Origin: Acanthosepion pharaonis
Lineage: Eukaryota > Mollusca > Cephalopoda > Sepiida > Sepiidae
Reading direction: 5' to 3'
Length of the DNA stretch: 64,000 bases
Assembly (NCBI GenBank): GCA_903632075.3
Contig: CAHIKZ030005207.1
Span: 1,575,001-1,639,000 of the forward strand
The notes beneath the pieces are model-generated. The model did no database searches. It saw nothing but the letters and a program-made list of their open reading frames with translations, and was not told the origin of the DNA. The first letter of the stretch is position 1, and every line of letters begins with the position of its first letter. A program made the translations under genes and the position numbers. Shown piece by piece: positions 45,097-53,560 of the stretch.

Positions 45097-45725
45097 AAAG
45101 TGTAAAAATAGGCATTAACACCAGAAATACATTGTAAAAAATTATTACCAACAATGCATTTTTGAAAAACAAATATTACCAGCAATATATTTTTGGAAAA
45201 AAGAAAAAGAAAAATATATATTACCAGCTTGTATACATTTTTTGAAAAAAAAAAAAAGAAAATTATTACCAGCGATACATATTTGAAAGAAAATTATTAC
45301 CAGAAATGGAATTTTTGAAGGAAAAAATATTATCAGAAATAGATTTTTAAAAAAATATTACCAACAATAAAAATTTTGTTGGCATTAAATAACCCATTGA
45401 GGTTGATATGCCGTAAAACCAAACCAAACCAAACCAACATACAGTATTTACTATTGTATTTATGTGAATGGGGGCACAGCCATTATCGTTCGTAGGTATG
45501 CTACAACAATATATGAAATTGATATTTTGTTAAGTCCTTATTCTTATAAGGAAATTTTCATGTATGAATCTTGAAATATATTTTTACAATTATTTTATCT
45601 CATATTCTTGTCTTTTCATCTCTCTGCTTCGTAGATATCAGCTGAACGCTGTCAGCTCAACTGCTTACCAACCAAGGCACACCCAATTAGGCCTGCTATT
45701 AAGCCCATACCTATAGTCTTCTTTC

Positions 45726-46110
45726 ATGTGCCGTGTCCTATCAGGACGATTAAGTTTCTTATCCTTTGTAGCCCTTAGCAACGTTTGTCCGTTTGCCAAG
45801 TTTCCAATCCTGTTCTGCCATCCATTCATACAAGCTCGTCGGATAAATGTCCCGTGCTCTTACCCTCTCACTTTTACTGTCGATATGTCCCACGTGTGTC
45901 AAATTCTCCAAACCCTCCTTCCTCATTATGTGTCTAAGAAATTTCAGCTGTTTCTTTCTTATTCTGAATATGTCGTTTTTTATGGGTTTTTTTGTTTTGT
46001 TTTTTTTTTTGTTTTTTTTTTTTTGTTTTTTGTTTTCAGTTTCCTTAACACTTTTTCGTTTTTTAGGTGCTCCGTCCACGGTATTCTCAGCATAACGGGA
46101 AACCACTCCA
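45726..46110 (-). pseudogene. RTE-like LINE, C-terminal remnant
   Basis: The minus strand reads FRIRKKQLKFLRHIMRKEGL, ENLTHVGHIDSKSERVRARD, IYPTSLYEWMAEQDW. It is the longest open copy of the C-terminal segment also at 9640, 26700 and 32570. Low-complexity Lys/Asn sequence before it comes from a T-rich expansion (45980-46030). Confidence 0.7.
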
Positions 46111-46153
46111 CTATTTATCCCAAGAACAATAATGACAGTAACCAATATAAGCA

Positions 46154-46520
46154 TGAGAGGCCATATAGCGTTGAAACACTACTTCCCATACTATTAGCGA
46201 AGTTAAGCAACGACGAGGTAGGTCAGTACCTCGATGGGTTATCATTTGGGAATAACAGGTGCTCTACACTTGGATGCACATGTGGTGCAATAGATAATGG
46301 CTAAAAATCGGAGAGCCGAGTTCCAATTTCAATTGGGTTCTTTATATTAACTTATATGCAAATACCTATTCACCCTCCAGCTATAGGTTAATTAGTAAGA
46401 CTTGTATCACTAAATCATTATTATCACACCACCCACTAAATTCTTAGACTCTAAAAATATTTTCTGGTTGTAAATAAGCTGCAAAGGGTGTAGAAACCAT
46501 AGAAAAGGAATTAATCAATG
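46154..46520 (+). repeat. 5S rRNA-tRNA chimeric SINE, complete head
   Basis: Positions 46154-46271 follow 5S rRNA along its whole length: GGCCATATAGCGTTGAAACA, then GCGAAGTTAAGCAACGACGA (box A region), GGTCAGTACCTCGATGGGTT (box C region) and GGGAATAACAGGTGCT. The next base starts the tRNA-like module (TGTGGTGCAATAGATAATGG and CGAGTTCCAATTTC). The body and tail (CTGGTTGTAAATAAGCTGCA, AAGGGTGTAGAAACC) end near 46505. This is the best evidence that the 5S and tRNA parts form one unit. Confidence 0.8.
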
Positions 46521-47201
46521 AAAATGAATATTTGAGATCATGGTCTGAAATCGGTGATGTCCATTGAGCTTATAAAAACGTGGATTTGCATTTCTATCTA
46601 GGATCAGTGTGTAGTATCCGTTCTCATTTTAAACGTAATATGGATAGTTATTGTTTTCTAAATATGCAGGTTATTAGTTTTATTTAGATGGATTATTCTT
46701 TTAACATTCCTTTTCGATCACTTGTACAAAAGTCGCGAAGTTGGCGATAGAAAAAAAGTAGCTTTTGATGCAACTTGAACTCTTATCCCTGTCTCCACGG
46801 TAAATATTTTTCCAATATAATTTTTTTTTTCTGTTAAATATTTGTGATATTTCTTCCCGATGTTTAATTATTTTCTTACGAGATTTTGCTCTATTCGGAT
46901 GTCATCGATAATAGCAAATCCATATATCATATTATAGGATAATGAATGCGTCAATAATTTTTTTCTCTAAAGTTTTAGATTGATTTTTTCAGATATTTGA
47001 AAAATACTTTTAATTAATAGATTTTATTTTTTTAAACAGTTTTTCGAATGTATGCCTCTTTAATAGTTACCAATTATCATTATTCAACATTTCTTGCATT
47101 TTGTTTTTTGGTTCTTGAATAAAGTTTTATAGATTCTGTTATATAGCTGAAACTTATATAGGACCGACTAAATGCGCAAAGACATATCCAAAAAACATAT
47201 A
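46521..47201. other. No gene seen
   Basis: AT-rich; no supported feature. Confidence 0.45.
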
Positions 47202-47408
47202 CTGTATACACTCGCGTATCATGCGACCTTTGAAGACCTAATTTTGAAGCTAATTTTAAGGGGGTTGTATCATACACGAGATATAAAATTAGTTTATGTA
47301 CTTCTGGCCTTGGCTACGCCGTTGCCGAAACTATACATCCATTTACTCTAGTCAAATTAGCTTCAAAATTAGGTCTTCAAAGGTCGCATGATACGCGAGT
47401 GTATACGG
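47202..47408. mobile_element. Fold-back MITE
   Basis: CTGTATACACTCGCGTATCA at the left end is mirrored at the right end (minus strand CCGTATACACTCGCGTATCA). The arms of about 60 bases continue through GCGACCTTTGAAGACC and AATTTTGAAGCTAATTT. TA flanks both ends (47200-47201 and 47409-47410). About 90 bases of loop. Confidence 0.8.
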
Positions 47409-47464
47409 TATATTCACTTTGGAATTAACCTATTTGACATTTATTTATCCATCTAATATAACTG

Positions 47465-47467
<3 letters not shown>

Positions 47468-47508
<41 letters not shown>
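47468..47508. repeat. (TA)n microsatellite
   Basis: About 20 TA units ending at the start of the hammerhead element. Confidence 0.95.
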
Positions 47509-47511
<3 letters not shown>

Positions 47512-47875
47512 CATCGAGTCTAGAAGAATCCTCAACTGGACGGCCGTTTCGTCTTATTTTGGGGAATCGTCAGCAGTGCGCACCCGAGAATGGAACCCAG
47601 ACGCAAACATCATACCCACTGGGCCAACGTGTCTCGGTGACGGAGAGGTAACAAACAAGACTTGATATAGCGCCAGCTCTTCACAAATACCGTCGTGTGA
47701 CTGTTCGTCACCGAGACACGTTGGTTCAGTGGCTATGTCTCTTACGCCATAACGGTATGGTTTCTATTCTTGGTAGTGGATGCGCACTGCTGATGAGTCC
47801 CAAAAATAGGACGAAACGGCCGTCCAGTGCTTTCTGCATTCTGGTGAGGATTCTTCTAGACTCGACGAATTAATT
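47509..47875. mobile_element. tRNA-hammerhead element with inverted ends
   Basis: The ends CGAGTCTAGAAGAATCCTC (47515 on) and GAGGATTCTTCTAGACTCG are inverted copies. Each end carries a hammerhead, on the minus strand at 47534-47580 (degraded stem II) and on the plus strand at 47784-47830 (complete). Between them is a partial inverted copy of GTCACCGAGACACGTTGG and a tRNA-like module TTGGTTCAGTGGCTATG followed by GGTATGGTTTCTATTC. The order tRNA promoter, then hammerhead, repeats that at 14230-14705. Confidence 0.75.
47784..47830 (+). ncRNA. Hammerhead ribozyme
   Basis: Every core element is present. Stem I GCACTG (47784-47789) pairs with CAGTGC (47825-47830). CTGATGA is at 47790-47796. Stem II GTCC/GGAC (47797-47800 with 47809-47812) closes an 8-base loop. 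GAAA follows at 47813-47816. The stem III segment ACGGCCGT (47816-47823) is self-complementary, and the cleavage triplet GTC ends at 47824. The CTGATGAGTCCC...AATAGGACGAAAC string is the form known from newt and schistosome repeats. The very short stem III suggests action as a dimer, as described for Penelope-associated hammerheads. Predicted product: self-cleavage after 47824. Confidence 0.85.
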
Positions 47876-47921
47876 ATAATTATTCAAATCCCCCTTAAAT
47901 GTCTCCCTCTCTGTCATTACT

Positions 47922-49211
47922 ATCAGGTCATCCCATAAATTCTGTCCGAATTTTAACTTTTTGTTAAAATGAACGAAATTTAAAGAGTATTTTATAATGT
48001 CTAATGGATCTGAACATTATTTTTATGTTTAGATGCATTTAAACTGATCAAATTTTATTTCAGAGAACAATAAAATTAAACTTTGTTTAATTAAAACCCT
48101 GCTAACATGGAAGTACCCAAGAATCATTTGAGGCACATAATACTTTATGAGTTCAAGAAAGGAAACTCAGAAGCCGAAGCGGCTAGAAACATTCACTCAG
48201 TTTATGGAGAGGAATGTGTGAATGAAAGAACTTGCAGAAGATGGTTTGCAAAATTCAGAGGTGGAGATTTCACCCTTGAAGATGAAGATCGAACCGGACG
48301 TCCAGTTGAGTATGATGAAAAGCTTCTTGAAGCAGCCCTTGAAGAAAATCCTGCTTTATCAGTTGAAGAATTGGCAGTGGTTCTCAGTTCAAGCCATACA
48401 ACTGTTCATCGTCATCTTCAACAACTTGGAAAAGTTCCTAAACTTGGAAAATGGGTGTCTCATGAATTGTCTGAAAACAACCTCAAATCCCGAGTTGACA
48501 TCTGCTCTTCTCTCCATTCTCGCCAACTTGTTTCAACTATTTTGGATAGACTTGTGACTGGCGACGAAAAATGGATCTTTTATCGAAATGTTAAGCGTCG
48601 TAGAAAGTGGCTTGGTAAAGGGGAAGGACCCCAGCCACAGCCGAGAAGGGAACTTCATGGGCAAAAGGTTCTTCTTTCAATCTGGTGGGATCGCCAAGGA
48701 ATAATCCACTTTGAATTCTTAACACCTAATGCAACAATTAATGCTCAAATATACTGTCAGCAATTAGAGCGTTTGAACCAAGCTTTGAGGAAAAAAAGAC
48801 CTGCTCTAGTGAATCGAAAAGGGGTGATGTTGCATCAGGACAATGCGCGACCCCACACAGCAAGAATCCCGTCACAAAAGATCGAAGAACTTGGTTGGGA
48901 GAAAATTCCTTATCCATCTTATTCTCCCGATCTTGCTCCTTCGGACTACCATTTGTTTCGTAGCTTACAGAATTATTTGGAAGAAACAGCTTTTGTAACA
49001 CAGGAAGAGGTTAAAACTGACATTTGTGAGTTCTTCGAATCAATGCCAAAAGAATTTTACAGTAATGAAATTAGTAAGCTTGTTAATAGATGGAAGGAAG
49101 TCATAGATAATCAGGGAAAATACATTGTTGATTGAATCGGTAATTAAATGTAACATTTGGTCACTTGTTTTCATTATTCAAAATTCGGACAGAAGTTATG
49201 GAATGACCTGA
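47922..49211 (+). mobile_element. Complete mariner transposon
   Basis: The 1290-bp element has terminal inverted repeats beginning TCAGGTCATCCCATAAATTC (left) and, on the minus strand, TCAGGTCATTCCATAACTTC (right). They continue into TGTCCGAATTTT and differ at two positions within 32. TA duplicates flank it at 47920-47921 and 49212-49213. Confidence 0.95.
48107..49135 (+). CDS. Mariner transposase, 342 aa, apparently intact
   Basis: This enzyme excises and inserts the element by DDE/D chemistry at TA sites. ATG at 48107 is the first in frame and the stop is followed by 76 bases to the element end. The N-terminal paired HTH region is residues 1-110 (MEVPKNHLRHIILYEFKKGN; linker GRPVEYDE). The WVSHEL motif is at 117-122. 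The catalytic triad is D153 (VTGDEKWI), D245 (HQDNARPHTA) and D280 (YSPDLAPSDYHLF), with 34 residues between the last two, the DD34D signature. Length equals that of known mariner proteins (about 340-350). No stop or frameshift was found and the TIRs are nearly identical, so it may be active or only recently silenced. It shares the plan of Mos1/Hsmar1. Confidence 0.95.
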   Translation: MEVPKNHLRHIILYEFKKGNSEAEAARNIHSVYGEECVNERTCRRWFAKFRGGDFTLEDEDRTGRPVEYDEKLLEAALEENPALSVEELAVVLSSSHTTVHRHLQQLGKVPKLGKWVSHELSENNLKSRVDICSSLHSRQLVSTILDRLVTGDEKWIFYRNVKRRRKWLGKGEGPQPQPRRELHGQKVLLSIWWDRQGIIHFEFLTPNATINAQIYCQQLERLNQALRKKRPALVNRKGVMLHQDNARPHTARIPSQKIEELGWEKIPYPSYSPDLAPSDYHLFRSLQNYLEETAFVTQEEVKTDICEFFESMPKEFYSNEISKLVNRWKEVIDNQGKYIVD

Positions 49212-49219
49212 TATAATGT

Positions 49220-49550
49220 TTGTCTGTGTCTATATTTCTGAGGTATTATAGCTGTTTACGTTGTTCGGACTGTTGTCCTCATCTTTATTGGCATATTCAC
49301 GTGGTTTCGGCTTTTGTAGGTTCCGGCCTTTATTTCTACATATTTCTAGTTCCACGTGCCATGCCTTTTCTGGCTACCTCAGTTTCAATTATTTTATTTT
49401 ATTTTTTGGTAACTCAACTCTCCAAGTTTTCGTTCGCCTCTGCTGTGGTCAGGTATTAAACTCACAACTCGTTGGGTCGAATCATTGGATAACTTCAACT
49501 AATGTGTATATGAGAATAAAGATCAGTCCGAACAATGTAAATAATAATAA
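49220..49550 (-). repeat. Hammerhead-like-tailed SINE
   Basis: On the minus strand: CAACGAGTTGTGAGTTTAAT (B-box region), CAAAAACTTGGAGAG-like body, GGAACTAGAAATATG, then GGCCGGAACC and CCGAAACCACGTGAATATGC, ending GAGGACAACAGTCCGAACAA. Most of the CTGAAGA half is deleted. It lies immediately beside the mariner insertion. Confidence 0.55.
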
Positions 49551-49599
49551 TAATAATTTATTATCATTATTATTCTTATTATTACGAGAAGTGGAAAAC

Positions 49600-49760
49600 A
49601 TTTTATGCTAATGCGTGACGTTCCTTGAGGAATTTTATCAAGGCAAGTATAGAAATTTTATTTTAGTAATGCACGAAAATCATCAGAGCTTTTTCGACTT
49701 GAAATCAGTGGGATTTCTCATCTTCAGTAACTCTGTAAATAATTCTTATCAGTCCAAGCC
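49600..49760 (-). repeat. Penelope-like terminal-repeat remnant
   Basis: The minus strand has ACTGAAGATGAGAAATCCCA, CTCTGATGATTTTCGTGC and CTTGATAAAATTCCTCAAGG then AACGTCACGC. The last resembles CTTGATAACATTCTTCAAGG, AACGAAACGCG at 50618-50650. Confidence 0.4.
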
Positions 49761-50589
49761 AAACCCCCGTGTTCTCTGCTGAGGAAAATGGTGCAGATGT
49801 TCCAAGCTCTTCAAAGTTTTTACTGGGAATGATGAAATTTTGTTGATACTTCTTTTAATACCTTTGTTCATTGTTTACATTATGGTTACTCGAAGTAGTG
49901 ATTTCATTTACAATTAATTTTCTTCTACCTTCAGTCTGAATGCATTCGTATTCCTTCCTATATGTCCTCAGCTGCGAAACTGATATTGTCTGTGACTTAA
50001 CCAAAGTCTATGGGTGCTATTCTTTCCTTTGGTGTTGATGATAAAAATATTTCCATAATATTTACTGTGTTCAAATCTGTGCTAATTCCGATATTAATAT
50101 CAACCACTTCTTAGATTTTAGGAGGTGTGGGGGAGATATTATACGAAAGTGTTACAATATCCGAGCTAATAATTCCCACTTTTCTTTTTTTCTATTCCTC
50201 TAACATTAAATGATCCGATGATAAAATCTGTATGTACGATTGCAAGCATTTCCAGTGTTCTAAATAAGAAGTTGCCAAATTTTAACCGTTTATCACTAGA
50301 GCATACTTTAGCTTATCCGTCCATGTTTAATACAAAAATAACTTGAAAAAAATACGTTAAAAGCTTAAATCTTGAATTAGAGACGTGTCTAAAATCTTAT
50401 TCTCTAAAAGGAAAGGTAAACTATGGAAGACGGTAAGTGACAATGTTTTGGTATATTAAACGAAAGGGAATTAATATTGTTGCTCTAGATTTTTTTTTAA
50501 TAAGATTTTAGAATATTTTAGAGCGCTCAGAATTTCAAGATTTAAACGATTAGTGATATTTTCATCCACGATAATTCGGTGTATGAATA
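49761..50589. other. No gene seen
   Basis: AT-rich; no supported feature. Confidence 0.45.
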
Positions 50590-50722
50590 CAGCTTAGGAA
50601 AGAAAATGTCTACATTTGTCTTGATAACATTCTTCAAGGAACGAAACGCGTTGGCATAAAAGGGTTTCCTAGTCATTTCTTTTATTAGTAATGTCTTTAC
50701 AAATAGGTTTTATTTATAACTA

Positions 50723-50760
<38 letters not shown>

Positions 50761-50880
50761 AAAGAAATAACAAGAGGAAAATATTTTTAGACCAACCCGT
50801 TTCATTCCTAGGAGAACGTTATCGAGATACGTGTAGACATTTTATTTCGTAATCTCTACTTATACACGGAATTAACGTGG
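50590..50880. mobile_element. Penelope-like terminal repeats, inverted around (AT)n
   Basis: The left copy (plus) contains AATGTCTACATTTGTCTTGA, TAACATTCTTCAAGGAACGA, AACGCGTTGG. The right copy (minus) contains AATGTCTACACGTATCTCGA, TAACGTTCTCCTAGGAATGA, AACGGGTTGG. They are mirror copies separated by the (AT)n array at 50724-50757. Confidence 0.55.
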
Positions 50881-50929
50881 AGGAAAATAACATTAAGTGT
50901 TTAAGTTTTGAATCGGAGAACACATTTTT

Positions 50930-51006
<77 letters not shown>
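50724..51006. repeat. (AT)n arrays
   Basis: AT arrays at 50724-50757 and, after a CT run (50932-50942), at 50943-51005. Confidence 0.9.
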
Positions 51007-51007
<1 letters not shown>

Positions 51008-51029
51008 GGGGGAAGCTTGATGAAAAAGT

Positions 51030-51440
51030 ATCGAGACTAGTGGTATAAAACTACAACACATATCAATTCAACATTTAATCTCCTTCAAAGTAGTCCCTTT
51101 CTGAAGCCACGCACTTTATCAAGCCTCGTTTCAAGTGATGGAATCATTCCAAGAACACCTTTTTGTGCGATAGTCTCGTTACATTCTCTTGTATTACCTT
51201 TGACCTCTTTATATTTTATTCCTTTGAAGTGGAATTTAATTTTTGGAAAGAGGGAAAAGTTGCAAGGTGTGATATTTGAAGAATATTGTGGTTGTTGAAC
51301 CTCGTGAATGTTGATCTTTGCCAAAAACTGCAGCACAAGCCATGGTCCCCGATGGAACCTTTGTGGTGTCTGAAATGACCACACTCTACACATTTTCCTT
51401 CCAAGCTCTTCCATGAATAACGGAATCAAGCAAGACCGTT
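51030..51440 (-). pseudogene. Mariner-like transposase C-terminal remnant
   Basis: The minus strand reads PQYSSNITPCNFSLFPKIKF, HFKGIKYKEVK, then after a frame change IKCVASERDYFEGD and a stop. This is the third catalytic region (normally PPYSPDLAPCDF) and tail of a mariner transposase of a different subfamily from 48107-49135. The catalytic aspartate positions are changed, so it is dead. Confidence 0.65.
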
Positions 51441-51538
51441 ATAACCGTGTGCATATGCGACAAAGTTTCTCTGTGCCAAGCGGCTTTTCTCTGCGTTTTT
51501 AGCTCTGTTACCAACAGCACCGATACTTTGTATTAGAC

Positions 51539-51716
51539 ACACACACACATATATATATATATTTCCAGCATCCCTCGTTCGTCTGTATGTATAATCTTAG
51601 CAACATAAATTTAGTTCGATGAAGTCCTAAAGGACGAAACACGTCACAAGAAAACTTTTCCTTTTTTTCATATATTTTTTCCCAATAGTGTTCTTGATAT
51701 ATAAAAATATATAGCG

Positions 51717-51764
<48 letters not shown>
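51539..51764. repeat. (CA)n/(TA)n arrays around a hammerhead-like segment
   Basis: CA/TA arrays at 51539-51562 and 51718-51764. Between them TTCGATGAAGTCCTAAAGGA (then CGAAACACGTC) at 51626-51657 has stem II GTCC/GGAC, GAAAC and a GTC triplet, but CTGATGA is altered and stem I is not evident. Confidence 0.5.
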
Positions 51765-51769
<5 letters not shown>

Positions 51770-52095
51770 AAATTACAAGGCATATTTGATGTAAATTAAT
51801 AAAACTAAAAAACAACCGGTTTCGTCCCAGCTTATCAAGTTTATTCTGTAAATTAAAAAACGTGTAAATAAATGATTATTATTAGTCTCTAGTTTCCTAA
51901 AATATTTTTCTCCTCCCCCTCACATTGTCCTATTCAATAAATTTATTTACCCGTTTTTCATTCCCAGAATAAACTTGATAAGCTCGGACGAAGCCGGTTG
52001 TTTTTTAGTTTTATTAATTTACATCAAATATGCCTTGTAATTTGAATAAAAAAAAATTACTCTTATTCCTTGCTGTTATAAAGTTTTGTACTACT

Positions 52096-52097
<2 letters not shown>
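51765..52097. mobile_element. Inverted pair of Penelope-like terminal repeats
   Basis: Arms 51769-51855 and 51963-52053 are near-perfect reverse complements (blocks ATTTGATGTAAATTAATAAA, AACAACCGG, CTTATCAAGTTTATTCTG) around a 108-base spacer. Each arm carries ACTTGATAAGCT...GGACGAA(A/G)CCGGTTG, a diverged hammerhead-like string. The unit lies between two (TA)n arrays. The minus-strand sequence from 52097 downward matches 57430-57545. Confidence 0.65.

Positions 52098-52155
<58 letters not shown>
52098..52155. repeat. (TA)n microsatellite
   Basis: About 29 TA units. Confidence 0.95.
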
Positions 52156-52157
<2 letters not shown>

Positions 52158-52929
52158 CAAACTTACATATTTTTTCATAAATGCGTAATTTATCATGTAT
52201 CTCTGAATCACACAATTTAACATTCTTTTTAACATCTTTCATGCATGTCTGCGAGAGATGATGAAACTGTGATCTTTAGATGAAAAGAAACTCAGAATAT
52301 ATTTTATAATTCGTTTTCCCATTCAATGCGATATATGCTTCGATTTCTCCATTAACGTCAACACCCAACCCCTCTCTATTTCGTACACACACATTTGTTG
52401 TGAGAACTCCGCTTCATTGATTTCGACGAAAAATAGCTGCAGCGTAGATTTCAAATAAGCGCAATAATTTACAATGAAGTTGCTGAACATACAGAGCGCG
52501 AAAAGTTACAGACAGTATTTGCTCAATAAAGCTTACTCTTTATCAGTGTAAAAATCGATAAGGCTAGTCCCCCATATTTGATGGCCTTTTCATTTCTTTG
52601 ATGAAGTGTATCCTTCTTCAACTGTCTCTTTCTTTTCTGCTTTATCAGTTTCAACCATTGCTTGTTTAAACAGAAAGAGAATTGCAATTGGAACAGTGAT
52701 TTACCCTCGTTCAGCTTTGAACATTAACACTGTGTTGCTCCAGAAAATGGCTGAACTCAAGGAGATAGACAAAAATGAAACATTAATTTTTCAAGGACGA
52801 ATTGCCGATCTCTTCCTCTGACAACCAGAGAAAAATTCAACCCAAGCAGAAGATAACAAAACTAATCATTTGTTACTTGAGTTGGAATCGAGCAAGTTTT
52901 ACCACATCATTTTCATTGTTGTAACGCTG
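52156..52929. other. No gene seen
   Basis: No supported feature; a 71-codon frame at 52606-52821 is unrecognised. Confidence 0.4.
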
Positions 52930-53560
52930 TTTCTTTATTATTTTTAAGCAGTTACTTTTTCCTTTTTTTTCCTTTTTCGTTTAGCTTCTTTCTTCCTTTT
53001 TGCGTTTACGATAGTTTCTTTAATTTTTTTTCTTTTATCTGGAGCCGTGCAAGTTTTATCACATCACTTTTATTGTTGGGACGCTGTTTTTTTGTTTTTT
53101 TCAACTTGTTAGCCATTTTTTTTCTTTTTCGTTTCGCTTCTTTTTTCCTCATTGTCTTTTCGTTTGCATCTTTCATTTTTCTTTTTGTTTATTTCTTTCA
53201 TTTTTATTTCCGTTTCAGTATCTTTTCATTTCTCAATTTCTACATATCTTTCAAAGATTATTCGTAATTTTTTCTAAAAAAAAAACCTGTTTTCTTTCCA
53301 TTGCTTTTTATTTTTTTTTTCTGTTTTCATTTTTATCTTATTGCTTTTCTTTCCTCTGATTAGTCTTTTTCCTTTTCTGCTTTTTTTTTATTTTATACTT
53401 TTCTTGCTGGCTTATTTTCATTTCTTTTTGAATATATTCGTTACTTATTTGCTATAAAAGATTTTTCTGATTTTCTTTCATTATATTTCCGTCAACTTTT
53501 CATTCTTTGTTTATTTTTTCTTTATTACGATTTTATTTAACACCATACTTTCTTCCACTG
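52930..53560 (+). repeat. T-rich pyrimidine tract
   Basis: Mostly T and C with TTTTC/TTTCC units. Low complexity; the frames in it are compositional. Confidence 0.8.

Larger units (their letters stand above)
42310..45441 (+). mobile_element. I/Jockey-type LINE with ORF1 but nearly no ORF2
   Basis: The element comprises a GC-richer 5' region (about 42400-43400), a decayed ORF1 (43451-44998), only the first codons of ORF2 (from 45050), and a 3' UTR made of repeated ATTACCAGCAATA-like units ending GGCATTAAATAACCCATTGA, GGTTGATATGCCGTAAAACC at 45376-45425 with a CAAAC tail. The block TAGGAAAGTGTAAGAATGGG at 42845 recurs as TATGAAAGTGTAAAAATAGG at 45093. A shorter relative lies at 58071-58745. 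The 5' boundary is approximate. Confidence 0.7.

Noticed and set aside
46154..46271. Functional 5S rRNA gene
   Set aside because: Many substitutions relative to 5S rRNA, no T-run terminator, and direct continuation into a tRNA-like module shared with other SINE copies.
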